Of a DNA stretch of 64,000 nucleotides, positions 49,176 to 61,088 are shown one piece after another. A model generated the notes under the pieces. That model had not been told where the DNA came from. It searched no databases and saw only the letters and a list, made by a program, of their open reading frames with translations. Made by a program: the position numbers and the translations under genes. This DNA comes from Ovis canadensis. Its lineage: Eukaryota; Chordata; Mammalia; Artiodactyla; Bovidae. The stretch covers positions 89,667,501-89,731,500 of the forward strand of contig NC_091251.1 of assembly GCF_042477335.2 (NCBI RefSeq). The letters are read 5' to 3'. Within the stretch, counting starts at the first letter, position 1. Every line of letters starts with the position of its first letter.

Positions 49176-49669
49176 ATGAGCTTCTGTTTCTGGTGGAAGT
49201 AGGAAGAGGGAAATTATTGTGGAGATGCGGTTATTCAACAGGGCTGGGTGGTAAAGCCAGGCCCTCCCACATGGGCGAGGCCCTCACAAATAGGTCACCT
49301 GGTCCCAGACAGCTCAACCTCCTATCCTTTGGGTGGGATCCTGAAATACCTGTAAACCCAGTGTGGATGATTGCTAAGTCTTGGGGCAAAATGTAGATGA
49401 GGAGTAAGACATTCATATGGTCTTGTCTCCCCACAGACTGCTTATTAGTAGTGAGGAAAAATTAGTAAACACACGTTGAAGAAATGGGACACCTTGGCCA
49501 AGTGATCAAACTTCACATCACACAAGAAGGACAGAAGGACATTTGGTGCCTCTGGATGTAACACACTGAAAAAGACACAATATCACTCCTGTGTATGCTA
49601 GCCAGGAATGTGTAACTTGGAGTCTAAACATAACCCAACAACAGACCAATCCAAAGGGAAGAGCCTTCC
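49176..49669. other. No recognised feature
   Basis: Unique-looking sequence. Confidence 0.5.
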
Positions 49670-49689
49670 TTTTTTTTTTTTTTTTTTTT
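49670..49689. repeat. Poly(T) tract, 20 bp
   Basis: An uninterrupted T run at the left edge of an old L1 3' UTR. No retrogene is attached. Confidence 0.85.
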
Positions 49690-50350
49690 AAGGTGAAAAG
49701 GAGACTATCTTCTTTACACATGTCAGTGTCATGAAAGACAAAGAAAAACTGAGGAACTGTTCTGGATGAAAAGAGACTAAAAAGACATAACAAATGCCAT
49801 GTTGGATCCTCACTGGAGAAAAATGCTGTAAAGCATGTTATTAAGTTAATCCACAAATTTGCAATAAAATCAGCAGATTAGATAAAGTGTCATATTAAAG
49901 TTCAACATACTGCAGATATTATAAAACAGTATCCTTATTCTTAGGAATCCACACATGAATTATCCAGAGAGAAAGGGCCACCAAGTAGGCAACTGACTCT
50001 AAAAAGGTTCAGAAAAAAGAAGGAGAGAGAACATAAATGATAAAGCAAAATGTTAAAAAATATTGAATCTGGATAAAGAGTATATATGTATTCTGTGGGG
50101 CTTCCCAGCTGACATTAGTGGTAAAGAACCTGATCCCTGGGTGGGGAAGATCCCCTGGAGGTGAGCATGGCAACCCACTCCGGTGTTCTTGCCTGGAGAA
50201 TCCCACAGATGGAGCCTGGGGTCTACAGCAAAGAGTCAGACACAACTGGAGTGACTTAGCACGCATGCATGCGTGTTCTGTACCATTCCGGCAACTTTTC
50301 TGAAGGTACTTCTGAAGTAAGTCTGAAATTACTTCCAAGTAAGAAGTTAG
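49690..50350 (+). mobile_element. Old L1 (L1M-type) 3' UTR, interrupted
   Basis: Phrases are agactaaaaagacataac, gttggatcctcactggag, tgataaagcaaaatgtta, gaatctggataaagagtat and gcaacttttctgaaggta, the 3' UTR of an old mammalian L1. A Bov-tA splits it. Confidence 0.8.
50097..50272 (+). repeat. Bov-tA SINE inside L1
   Basis: Head gggcttcccagctgacatta, shortened body, tail gtgacttagcacgcatgc. The flanks share ttctgt. Confidence 0.9.
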
Positions 50351-50908
50351 GAGAAAAATAATGACAGCAACAAAGGAACCCCTGCCATTAGGGGGTGGGA
50401 TGGAGTAGAGCAGACACGGAGGGTGAAAGCAGGGGGGACACTGGTCGTCACCCGTCTACCTGGGCCCCAAATTCTAGCCCTGTCAGTGGGTCCCTCATAG
50501 ACACCTTTCCTCTCCAGTGGGGCCTCCCCCTTCTCTTACTTCTCTACCCGTTTACTCCTCTCTCTCCCCAAGATCGGCAGTCTTGCAGGAGACCACCCTA
50601 TCAGGACCAGAGGACAGGATTATTTAGATCTATTCTTGGACGTAGTTAATATTTGCTGACACTTGTTGTGTCCACAAGCCCATACTGAGTCAGGGTATGT
50701 TTGTGAAACCACAGCCTTCTAGGTATTACCTGGTCTTTCATTCCCCCTACGCTGCCCAGATTTGTGGTTAGTCCTATCCACAGTGCCTGACTTTAGGTCT
50801 TTAGACCATGTTCATCCCTTTTGAGATCTCATGCAGGCACAGCCTCTCTCCCCCAAGTACCACGTCTTGTCACAGCTGAGTGTGGCCACTTTATTTGTTT
50901 CTGTCTTC
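50351..50908. other. No gene recognised
   Basis: L2-like wording is possible near 50750-50830. Otherwise unrecognised. Confidence 0.45.
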
Positions 50909-51015
50909 TATTTTTTGGCCACACCACATGGCAGTTCCCCTACCAGGGATCGAACCTGTGCCCCCTGCCATAGGAAGCATGGTCTCTTAACCACTGGACC
51001 ACCAGGGAAGTCCCA
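50909..51015 (-). repeat. CHR-2-type SINE
   Basis: Antisense copy: tttttggccacaccacatgg, taccagggatcgaacctg and ggaccaccagggaagtccc. Confidence 0.92.
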
Positions 51016-52498
51016 GGGTGTGGCCGATTTAAATAACACACCTCTTTAAATAAGGGGCAGGTGATGGAGCCTCTTTAAGCAGCCTCACTGCAGGAAGGGA
51101 ATCAAGCAAACCATCATATTGTGCAACTTCATTTATTTATTAATTCAGAAATCCTCATATGCATCTTTTATGTACAGACTACTCAGTGCTAAGTGGGTTG
51201 AAGTATGAAAGCTGAAGCACAACGGTGGCACTGCTTGTCTTTAGAACATCGTAAATATACAATCTTGGAAATTCTACTGTAGCATCAAATACCAGAAGCC
51301 TAGTAACGATAGTAAGTTCCAACAGTGCCTTTTACTTAAATGAACCTACTTCAAGTGCATCTCATTGTTCATGCACTCATTCACACACTCCTTAAACAAT
51401 TACTCAGTATCTATGTCATGCCACCAGGTACACAGAAACACCCAAGAGGCAAAGACCACAGGCAAAGACACCTCAGGCCACAGGTCGCTGACATTCTACG
51501 TGATCCTGGATTGTCCAAATGGCCCACTAGACACACACTTAGGGCCACCAGCCACAATGGGGCACCAGAGGAAATTATTTTAAAGAAGGGCAAATGAGAG
51601 AGATTTAAAAAGATGCTATGAGAGAGAATAAAAAAGAAACTACAGTGGCTTTGGTATACAAATAAATTTTGTTGTTTCTGAAAACATTATTTTATATTAT
51701 AATTTAGAATGAGGTTAATTTTTTTTAATTACTTAGGAAACCCTAAGCCCTTCCGTGCCAAGAGCCTCCAGAGACCTTAATCCAGCCAAACAGTAAGTAC
51801 AGGTTGCAATCCTAAATGTCAACAAGGGTCAGGCAGCCAACTCAAATTAGCAAAGACTCCAGAACTATTAAGGAAGCAGGACTGAAGGGACTCAGTGAGA
51901 GATTTACTGGAGGTAGGGCAGGGGGTGGGAAGGAAGGAGGTGTGAGAGAGAGAGGAGAATGGCACCCATAGTTCTGACTTGGGCAGAGGTAGGGTCATTC
52001 ACTGAGAGAAGAGGATGTAGGCAAAGGTGTGCATCAGAGGTGATCCACGGGGAACTGCGTTTTGATGCTCTTATTTTGATGCCCACAGGATTGTAGGCTG
52101 GAGGCAGGTCTCAGCCCCCACTGGCTGCAGTGGTAGAGAGGAGGGGCCTGCTGGGGAGGAGGCGCAACAGGTGACATCCCAGGCCCACAGAGGGGGGACA
52201 TGAGGCCTGTGGAGGGGCCAGGGAGGGAGCAGGATGCCCAGGAAGGGGTCCTGCCGAGGAAGTGGGGGCAGGAGAGTGTGAGGGGTCTCTCGGCTAACCG
52301 CAGAGGCAGGCCAAACGGGGACTGAGGGGAGTCTGCAGCAAAGAGGCTCCTGGGGCCCGTTGTGACTGGGACAGTGTGGACAGGCGACTCTCTCGAGAAT
52401 TTTGCTTATGAAGGGAAGGGGAGAGAAAAGCTGCTGGAGAGTAGAGATGGGGGCAGGAGGAGGTGTCCTTTCTCCCTTCCTCCTTTCTTCTTCCCACA
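51016..52498. other. No gene recognised
   Basis: Weak L2/MIR-like antisense patches lie at about 51125-51200 and 51340-51430. The rest is unrecognised; 51900-52480 is purine-rich. Confidence 0.45.
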
Positions 52499-52506
52499 TA
52501 AGAGAG

Positions 52507-52737
52507 GAGAGTGTGTGTGTGTGTGTGTGTGTGTGTGAGTCACTCAGTCATGTCCGACTCTTTGTAACTCCATGGACTATAGCCTGCCAAGCTCCTCTGT
52601 CCATGGCATTCTCCAATCAAGAATACTGGAGTGGGTTGCCATTCCCTTCTCCAGAGGATCTTCCCTACCCAGGGATCAAACCTGGGTCTCCTGCATTGCA
52701 GGCAGATTCTTCATCATCTGAGCCACTAGGGAAGCCC
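52507..52737 (-). repeat. Bov-tA SINE with expanded (GT)n tail
   Basis: Full antisense copy between perfect target copies taagagag (52499-52506 and 52738-52745). The 3' tail is a 27-bp (GT)n run at 52511-52537, so the microsatellite is part of the insertion. Confidence 0.95.
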
Positions 52738-52884
52738 TAAGAGAGACATAAATATGTTGAAACACCCAGGAGAAAACCACAGTGAGGGAGAGCTGTGGCT
52801 GGGACATACACTGTGGGGTCCATATGAATGCTCTGGGCTGACCTGAGGTCACGGAGGGAGCACTGTGAGCCACAGTCCCAAAGA

Positions 52885-52985
52885 CGAAGGCCAAGTGTGT
52901 CATTATATTAACAACCCCTTTACAGAGAGGAGATCCAGGCAGCCAGAGTTAAGGTCACACAAGCACTAAGGAGCCTTGACCCGGA
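52885..52985 (-). repeat. MIR SINE fragment
   Basis: Reverse MIR wording: accccttt then acagagaggagatccaggc and taaggtcacacaagc. Confidence 0.55.
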
Positions 52986-53022
52986 AGCAGATCTCCCGGG
53001 TCTCCTCCTGGTCGTTCTCCAG

Positions 53023-53185
53023 ACCAGTAGTTCCCAGTGGGGCCGCCCCTGGAAATGGGGGAGTGTGGGGGCCCTGTGTCAGCACCACAGTGGGTGGGGA
53101 GCGCTGCAGGTACTTATTAGTGGGGACCTGAAATGCCGGACGCCCTGCAGTTCCCACAACAACCCACAAAAGAACCCTCCCACAT
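53023..53185. repeat. hAT-type MER5-like element
   Basis: Matches MER5-type wording: accagtagttcccagtggg, a degenerate middle and ttcccacaacaacccacaa. Diverged. Confidence 0.45.
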
Positions 53186-54377
53186 AACTTAGAACATGCC
53201 ACTGGGCATTCACAGGGGAGAAAAGCCACTTCATAGTTATCAGCATCTAGAACCAAACTCCTTTCTGAAATAAACACAGGAGATTTTTGCACAGTTTTAA
53301 CATTCCTCCTGGAATACCACTGGAGTACAAACCAAGGGGATACTGTACTTTATGTTTGGAAGTTTACGAAGAGAGGTTCACCAACCTGGAAAACCACATC
53401 AACTGCGGGGCGCCTCTCCCGGTATCTGAGTCACCCACACGACACACCTGTATCTTGTGGGTATCTGTGGCTGTTACATTCTCAGTGATTCTATGCACAG
53501 GTTCAAGCACCTGGCTCCTTCCTTCTGTTTTCTGTGTCATTGTGCCCAAGCAATCCATATTGGGATATGTGGTATTGTATTATAATTAATTTTTCCCTTA
53601 GTTCTCTTTCAGTTTAGGCATACTGATTTTTTAATTTATGTAGACAGGTATGTCATATTATCTATAAATTTTAATTGGGGTAATGAGGCGGCATTACAAA
53701 TAATTGTTCTAATAAAAAGGGACACCATCCTAGATTGTGCAGTGCTGAGGGAAATGCAGGTGAGCAGAATCAGGGCAGCTTCATGTGATCAAGCCCAGAC
53801 AGGAAGTTCAGTGGTCTCCTACAGACCTACAGATATTGACACGAAGTTCCTGAATGATGGGTACACGGTGTGATCTAACCTTGGACCTTAAGACAACTAT
53901 ACAATTGGGGGGCCTTTGGGAAATTTCATCTCCACAAATAATTTAAATTATACTATACTGCAGCATTTTCCTGCACGTAATAATAGGTAGAAGACCGCAT
54001 GTCATCTGCAGGGCCCAGGGAAATGACAAATGGTTGAATGTCTGGAGGCAGAGGTGTGTTTAGAAGAAGTCAAAGAACGAGGTGCCAGGCTTGGTCTGGT
54101 GAATATCTTCCTAATGGATGAGAAGATGAGTAAACAGTATGTAAGAGGATGCTTAAGGATATTTATGGAAATGCTATATCACGAGGAATCGTGAACAGAA
54201 ATAGGGATAGAGAAATGATCTCAGAGGACTTCCAATAGGTTAGCAAAACAGGCCAGAAATACGGCTCAGAATATAAGAGGGGCTGGTTACTTAATGGTAG
54301 CGGAAAGGCGGCCTTGACTCCCATAGGCATGCCCATCACTGCCAAATAGGTACGAAGGGTTAAAAAAAAGTGTCTTT
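53186..54377. other. No gene recognised; AT-rich
   Basis: A 100-codon open frame at 53287-53589 has no known family and no start context of note. Nothing else is supported. Confidence 0.5.
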
Positions 54378-54472
54378 CTGTGTATACCTATCACTGATTC
54401 ATGTTGATGTATGGCAGAAACCAACACAATATAGTAAAGCAATCATCCTCCAATTAAAAATAAAATTCTTTA
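54378..54472 (+). mobile_element. Artiodactyl L1 3' end, short
   Basis: Contains actgattcatgttgatgtat, ggcagaaaccaacacaatat and a ccaattaaaaataaa end. This is the terminal 95 bp of the same L1 type seen at 12670-12765. Confidence 0.65.
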
Positions 54473-55358
54473 AAAGTGTCCTTCAATCAAGAGATAGCTA
54501 ACTGATTCATGTATCCTCCCCATCTGAGGGCCTGGAAACAGGGCTGTCTGAACCTGGCTCTTCCACAAACCCTCACAACTCTATTACCTCGCCTCCCGAT
54601 TCCCTCATCCAAAAATGAAGAAAACACAATAAAACACTTTAGATTCCATCACCGTACATTTTTCTACTGTTCTGCTGTTCTTCCAGGAGCATTGTGTAAT
54701 TTATATATTTTAATTTTAAAATGTCAGGATGAAGCAGCTATAGGGATTAACAAGAAGAGTGATTCTCCCTTCTCAGAAGGTGGTAGAGGAACTTGGCTCA
54801 CTTGGGCTCTGAAGAAACATCCAGGTGTAGGACTTGCATCCAGGAACCAGTTTATAAGTCTCTCTGCAGAGCTGACTCAGTCAAGGGCCAACAGCCTATC
54901 CCCCACCCCCAGGATTCGAGTGAAATGCAAGCACCCAGCAGGCACTCCCACCTGGAGGACCCACCAGTTCATCATTGAGATGAACCAGGAAGCCTTCTTG
55001 GTTTCCTAGGGTGAGGCAAGATTGATGATGTACTTAAGGCGCAGAACTGAAGGAGGTGCCAAAAAAATCTTAGCAATCAAGATAAATGGTATCGTATGTA
55101 ATACAATATTTTAAAAAACCAAATTGGTAAACCAGGGTGTGGGCTATCATACTGGAACCAGGGCCAAGATTAGGACAAGGTCAAGGAGGCAAGGTCATAT
55201 GAGGGTCTGTGACGCTGGCATTGTCCTGCATCCAAAGGACCTCTCCACCCATTACTGCCAATAGCACCTCTGGAGAAATACTGCCCAGAACCACAACCTC
55301 TGGTCCCAAACCCCTGACATTCAGAACTGTTTAATTTTTTTTTTTTTTTTTAAGGTAA
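54473..55358. other. No gene recognised; includes a 17-bp poly(T) run
   Basis: The T run is at 55335-55351. An open frame of 166 codons at 54509-55009 has no family resemblance. Confidence 0.5.
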
Positions 55359-55368
55359 TGTAGAGTGC

Positions 55369-56200
55369 CAGAAGAAGCACAAGCTGGAATCAAGATTGCC
55401 GGGAGAATTATCAATAATCTCAGATATGCAGATGACACCACCCTTATGGCAGAAAGTGAAGAGGAACTAAAAAGCCTCTTGATGAAAGTGAAAGAGGAGA
55501 GTGAAAAAGTTGGCTTAAAGCTCAACACTCAGAAAACTAAGATCATAGCATCTGGTCCCATCACTTCATGGGAAATAGATGGGGAAACAGTGGAAACAGT
55601 GTCAGACTTTATTTTGGGGGGCTCCAAAATCACTGCAGATGGTGACTGCAGCCATGAAATTAAAAGACGCTTACTCCTTGGAAGAAAAGTTATGACCAGC
55701 CTAGATAGTGTATTGAAGAGCAGAGATATTACTTTGCCAACAAAGGTCCGTCTAGTCAAGGCTATGGTTTTTCCTGTGGTCATGTATGGATGTGAGAGTT
55801 GGACTGTGAAGAAAGCTGAGCGCCAAAGAATTGATGCTTTTGAACTGTGGTGTTGGAGAAGACTCTTGAGAGTCCCTTGGACTGCAAGGAGATCCAACCA
55901 GTCCATTCTGAAGGAGATCAGCCCTGGGATTTCTTTGGAAGGAATGATGCTAAAGCTGAAGCTCCAGTACTTCGGACACCTCATGTGAGGAGTTGACTCA
56001 TTGGAAAAGACTCTGATGCTGGGAGGGATTGGTGGCAGGAGGAGAAGGGGACGACAGAGGATGAGATGGCTGGATGGCATCACGGACTCGATGGACATGA
56101 GTGAGTGAACTCCGGGAGATGGGGATGGACAGGGAGGCCTGGCGTGCTGTGATTCCATGGGGTCGCAGAGAGTCAGACACGACTGAGCGACTGGACTGAA
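55369..56200 (+). mobile_element. BovB LINE, 830-bp 3' part with open RT fragment
   Basis: It is 5'-truncated within the reverse transcriptase, just before the YADD motif. The frame stays open for 207 codons (55365-55988) and then meets a TGA at 55986-55988, before the normal ORF2 end. Likely target copies are tgtagagtgc (55359-55368) and tatagagcgc (56201-56210), which differ by two transitions. It is a fragment and cannot act alone. Confidence 0.95.
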
Positions 56201-56734
56201 TATAGAGCGCATCCAGTAGATTACGTGACCCCCCACAGCTGGGTCTGGGGGCAGCATCCCAAACACACGAACATCTCTGCAGCCAAATCTATGAATATGC
56301 TCGCTCTGCAGATAAAAGAGACCGCCACTGGCCTCATGTTCGTTCAGGTCAGGCTTTGCCATCACATGAGTTTAAAAAAGCTTTTTGGTTTTAGAATGTT
56401 TTGGATTTTGAAACTGCAGATAAAGGAGTGTGGGCCTAAATAGCATTACATTAGGTCTCTTAAAGACAAAAGGTGGCAGATTGGACCCAAAACTTCTGTT
56501 ACCAACTTGTACAAAAAAAAGAACTCCAAAGGTCCTCAGCAGTGACCACCCTGAGGAAGGTGATTTCTCGAAGTTAGTCAAGCCCAAAGCAGACTTACAG
56601 CCTTCCCCACCTACCAACCAACCGACACTTAAATACCATCTGCATGTAAAAGGTTGGGCAGAGTCCTGGGCTGTACTGAGACATCCAAGACACAGGTCCA
56701 GCCCTTGAGAGTTGAACAGTTAGATGAGGCTGGA
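56201..56734. other. No recognised feature
   Basis: Unique-looking sequence. Confidence 0.5.
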
Positions 56735-56905
56735 AGGCAACTATAAACCATTGTTTTTTGGAAGTCAAAAGGAGCAAATTCATACCCATACTTTAGGAAT
56801 GATGAAACCAAAGTTCAGAGGGGTGAAGGCCTTTCATGTATTAGCAACAGGAAGTGAGTGTCAGGGAGAGTTCAAACTGGGGTGTGATAACTGCCCTTCC
56901 CTACA
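56735..56905 (-). repeat. MIR SINE
   Basis: Reverse MIR: actttaggaatgatgaaacc, agttcagaggggtgaagg and gagttcaaactggggtg. Confidence 0.65.
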
Positions 56906-57332
56906 CTCTGCATAAAGGCACATAATAACTGCCATTTTAGTGAGAAAATGGCAAGAGTTGTAGAAGATCCTGAGGAAGTGGCTTTGGTCAAATACACCTT
57001 TGCAGCAAAGATGGGTTCTCTTAAAAGGACTGTAATGTAAGGAGGGAGCAAAGAGGTGAGGGGCCTCCTGGCAGGGAAATTATGAGGTATGGGGTGGGTG
57101 CTACGTGGCAGGTGAGCAGGCATGTGGCTTAGGCTTTGGTGAAAGGCATAGACGGAGTTGTTGGGAAAGTAGGCGAAGGCGATGAATGGAGAGCTCAAAT
57201 GCCAGGGTGAGGACTCTGCACTTAGGTCCTAAGGCAGCATGTCTCAATCATTTGAGTTCTGCCTTCATGACTTACGGCTTTCTACTACCCTTGTAAGAAG
57301 AGGCAGATACAGCGATTTAAAAGAGACCACTC
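56906..57332. other. Probable L2 antisense remnants
   Basis: Wording such as gccagggtgaggactctgca and ttaaaagagaccactctggg fits diverged L2 antisense sequence. Confidence 0.35.
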
Positions 57333-57648
57333 TGGGACTTCCCTGGTGGATCGGTGGTTAGGAATCTGCCTGCCAATGCAGGGGATACGGGCTCGGTCCC
57401 TGATCCAGTAAGATCTTAGATGCCTTGGCACAACTTAGCCTGTGTGCCGCAACTACTGAGCCTGGCCTGGGAGCCACGACTGCTGAGGCCTGTGAGCCCT
57501 AGAGCCTGTGCTCTGCAACAAGAGAAGCCACTGCAATGAGAAGCCTGTGCGCCACCACTAGAGGAAAGCCCCTGCTCTCTGCAACCAGAGAAAGTCCACA
57601 GAAAGCAACAAAGACACAGCGCAGCCAGGAAAAGAAAAGAGAGCCCAC
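57333..57648 (+). repeat. CHR-1-type SINE, near full length
   Basis: Starts gggacttccctggtggatcg. Continues through ctctgcaacaagagaagcc and accagagaaagtccacag to an A-rich end (ccaggaaaagaaaag). Confidence 0.93.
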
Positions 57649-57960
57649 TCTGGGGTCACATTCTTTCCATCTGAATCTGGGCCCCGATGCCAACTGTGTG
57701 ACCTTAGAGAAGCTCTCTTTGCCTCTGCTTCCTCATTTGTAAATTGAAAAATAATACAAGTACCTCCCTTGTAAGAATTACATGAAAGAGTGTTTTTGGT
57801 TGTTCGGTTGCTCAGTCGTGTCTGACTTTTTGGGACCCCATGGGCTGCAGCATGCCAGGCTTCTGTGTCCTTCACCATCTCCCAGAACTTGCTCAAACTC
57901 ATGTCCACCCAGAAAACAGCACCTGGCATTCATTATAAGTATTCAGTAAATGTTAGCTGT
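57649..57960 (+). repeat. MIR SINE split by a BovB fragment
   Basis: The left part (57655-57795) has actgtgtgaccttagag and cttcctcatttgtaaattg. The right part (57912-57960) has acctggcattcattataag and tcagtaaatgttagctgt. The two halves are one MIR separated by BovB DNA. Confidence 0.85.
57799..57910 (-). mobile_element. BovB LINE 3' end, 110 bp, inside MIR
   Basis: Antisense tail and 3' end: ttcggttgctcagtcgtgtc to gcttgctcaaactcatgtcc-type sequence. Confidence 0.92.
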
Positions 57961-59342
57961 TGCTAGCATCTTGATTTAAGTTAAATTTGTAGTTACGTAT
58001 GTATTTGTAGCCTTATCCTAAGCAATAATATTCACGAAATCCTGGATTTCTTCTGTTGTTATAATTCTGATGACACACAAAACAAGAGGTTCAGTCAAAA
58101 GTCTTGAGCATCTTAACTAAAACACTGACTACAACAGGTCTGATGCTCCCCAGCTGGTGCGAGGGCCTCCAACAGCACCATCCAGGAAGTCTGATATCTG
58201 AGCCTGCAACTGAGAGGCCAAGGTGGACTGGCATCTGACTGTACCTGAGACACACAAGGTGTGAGACGTGAGCTGCCCATCTGCTGTGGGTGGAGCCGAG
58301 GGAGCCAGCCGAGCTGGGGGCGTGGGGGTGGGCCTGTGTCCTCAGGTTCGCTGCAGGAGAGGACAGTGTGATTGCTTCCCGGGCTAATGTGGGCCACATG
58401 CAAGAGGGGCTGGCTCCAGGTCAGAGCAGGTCTTGTCCAAGAGGACCATTTGGACAGATGGAAAGACCTTAGCCGAAAGAGGCTAGAGGTGAATCGCTGG
58501 ATTTTCAGGGGCTGAGGAAAGAACAGTGAGCTAGAATAGAGGATAATTTGCTCTTTTCAAGACAACTGGGAGTAAACAGTCCCCACTTATGGAGGAAGAG
58601 TCTCTGAGAAATGCATGACTGTGGCCACAAGAAGAGACTCAGCACTAGGTACCTGCCAAGCCCAGGAAGCTGGGAGCTGGCCAACAACAGTGCTGGCCAA
58701 GCAAGCCCTTTCCTGTCCCTCTCAGCCCAGGGAGAAAGGACTGGATGTATTCAGTACTGAACTGAGACAGCTTGCGACTTAAAGTGACCACAGGACCTTC
58801 TACTGCCTAAGATTGACCCGGATCATTCATTATGAGGCCTGATGGAGTTTTCCTCCTGGGGCAGGGAAACAACCAATCCCACTGAATCAACATAAAGGGA
58901 CAGCGGGAGACAAAATCAAGTCGTATTATGAGTGAATCCCAATGAGTCATGTTTCTTTACACTCATTAGAAACATAGCTATTAAAACAAAATGTTTGTCC
59001 CTGGACCAACTAAAATAATATATCAATATCCCCAGTGGTATGGTAACCACCATTCAAAATCACTGCAATAAGGCAATAAGAAACTCAGGAAGAAAGCAAG
59101 GCAGGCAGGGACAGAAAATTGGTTTGGTGGATTCAATGGCAACTCATTTGCTCCCCAACCTTGAATATGATGAAATTAAAAGACGTACCAACGGAGAGCA
59201 GAATCCTTGGATGAGTGGCTTGTTCAAAAGGAAATCGAGGCAGCCTGATTCCTTCAACAGAAAAGCTGTGACTCTCTGGATCCCTAGGCTGAGCTTACCA
59301 TATGATCTTTTTCTTTTAGGAGGAGCTAGGACTGAAGCATTT
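57961..59342. other. No gene recognised
   Basis: Mostly unique. The open frame at 59040-59687 reads from unique DNA into BovB and is not a gene. Confidence 0.5.
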
Positions 59343-59550
59343 GAAAAGACCTTGATGTGGGGAAAGATTGAAGGCAGGGGAAGAAGGGGGCAACAGAGGA
59401 TGCGATGGTTGGATGGCATCACCAACTCAATGGACATTAATTTGAGCAAATTCCAAGAGATGGTGAAGGACAGCGCAGACTGGCATGCTGCAGCCCATGG
59501 GATCGCAAAGAGTCGGACACGACTGAGCGACTGGACAACAACAACAACAA
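59343..59550 (+). mobile_element. BovB LINE 3' end, with (AAC)n tail
   Basis: Runs from gaaaagaccttgatgtgg to cgactgagcgactgg, followed by an (AAC)5 tail at 59534-59549. Confidence 0.92.
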
Positions 59551-60017
59551 GGGCTGCAGCGGGGGATACATTCTTGTGGACTCTGAGTCACTGGGAGAGC
59601 ATCAGCCAGTCCCTAGGTCCTAGAGCTTTGGGAGGATACTGGGCTGAACCAGAACCTGTATCTGCCAAATCCAAGCACGGACTGTAAGACATACACCAGT
59701 GCATGAACCTCTCTGCTGCCTTCACTTGGGGACAGTAGGAGGATGAGGGGTGAAGATTAAGTTTTAAGACAAGATAGAGGTATACTTCATCACCAGGCGA
59801 TGACAATAGCGTGAACAGAAGCCACCTCTTGGCTCCCCATTTTAACAAGGAGAAGTGACCCAACCCAGGCCTCCTTCACAAGACTTAGTCCCCTAACTTG
59901 CAGTGTGGCTTCTTTCTCCTTCAGCCTACCTCTATTCTCTCAGCTGTGACTTCCTCCTGCTCCAGACCAGCTTAGTTATTGCCTGAGAAAGAACCAAATT
60001 ATCCAGATTCTAACGTG
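59551..60017. other. No recognised feature
   Basis: Unique-looking sequence. Confidence 0.5.
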
Positions 60018-60214
60018 TCTGTGTGCGCTTAGTCGCCCAGTCGGATCTGACTCTTTGAGACCCCATGGACTGTAGCCTGCCAGGTTCCTCTGTCCATGGG
60101 ATTTCCCAGGCAAGAATTCCCTTCTCCAGGGGATCTTCCTGACCCAGGGATCAAACCCATGTCTCTTGCGTTGGCAGGCAGATTCTTTACTGCTGAGCCA
60201 CTAGGGAGGCCCCA
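60018..60214 (-). repeat. Bov-tA SINE
   Basis: Antisense copy with a short internal loss in the body near 60115. Head gagccactagggaggcccc at the high end. Confidence 0.93.
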
Positions 60215-60264
60215 GAAATTTACTAGATGACCCAAGCAGTATTGCCGGCGGGACATGTTAGAGA

Positions 60265-60400
60265 ATATCTCTCCTGACACTCCTATTTTACAGATAAGGA
60301 AACGAATTTACGTCACATGCCCTGAGTCATTGAGTTGAGACAAGAACTGAAGTCCCATGACCTTGGCATGAGGCTCCATTATACACTATCATGTCAACTC
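60265..60400 (-). repeat. MIR SINE
   Basis: Reverse MIR: attttacagataaggaaacg, catgccctgagtcattgag and ccttggcatgaggctcc. Confidence 0.65.
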
Positions 60401-60753
60401 TCAAAACAGGGTCAGCCCCCCTGCTTCAGGCCACCACCTAACCTCCATTCCCCTTCCACAAACGTCTCAAAAAATGGTAGAAAAGCCCCAGAGTTAACTT
60501 GCCTGGAACAAACAAGAAAAAAAAAGATGAGAACCACCTCAATGAACTAGCTGGTCATCTTTGAATGGAGTTATCAGTGGCCACAAACACTTTCTCAGAA
60601 GGACAGGAGGGTCCAATGCTTGCTGTACCCTAGAGAGTATACCTGAGATCCAGAGTCATAATCAGGGTCTCCGCAGCTGGACTATAATGATGGGCAGGGG
60701 AAGGCCCAGAAACTAGGTTGGAAGATGAGGCCTGGAGTCCAGAATCTGCAAAG
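60401..60753. other. No recognised feature
   Basis: Unique-looking sequence up to the CHR-1 target site. Confidence 0.5.
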
Positions 60754-61035
60754 GAATTCCCTGGGAGTACAGTGGATGGGAATCGACCTGCCAATGCAGG
60801 AGACACGGGTTCAGTCCCTGCTCCGGGAACTAAGATTCCACATGCCACGGGCAACTGAGTTTGTGCACCACAACTACTCACCCCATGTGCCTAGAGCCTG
60901 TGCTCCACAACAAGAGAAGCCACTGCAATGAGAAGCCCGTGCACAGCAACGAAGAGTAGACCCCACTCTGCAACCAGAGAAAGCCCACACACAGCAACAA
61001 AGACCCAGCGCAACCAAAAATTTAAGATTAAAAAA
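60754..61035 (+). repeat. CHR-1-type SINE
   Basis: Full copy between target copies gaatctgcaaag (60742-60753) and gaatccgcaaag (61036-61047). Contains ccaatgcaggagacacggg and aacaagagaagccactgc. Confidence 0.95.
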
Positions 61036-61088
61036 GAATCCGCAAAGATAAACTACGGTGACTAGAAGAGGTAGGCTGATAGAAGGAA

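Noticed and set aside
49670-49689. Poly(T) run as the tail of an antisense processed pseudogene
   Set aside because: Adjacent sequence is an old L1 3' UTR, and no spliced-gene sequence was recognised on either side.
53287-53589. 100-codon frame with hydrophobic C-terminal half
   Set aside because: It has no recognisable family, splice context or conserved motif; AT-rich DNA makes hydrophobic translations by chance.
55335-55351. Poly(T) run as part of the neighbouring BovB
   Set aside because: It lies outside the likely target copies and at the 5' side of the plus-strand BovB, so it is unrelated or older.
59040-59687. 215-codon open frame
   Set aside because: It is chimeric: unique DNA running into a BovB 3' end, with no conserved domain.
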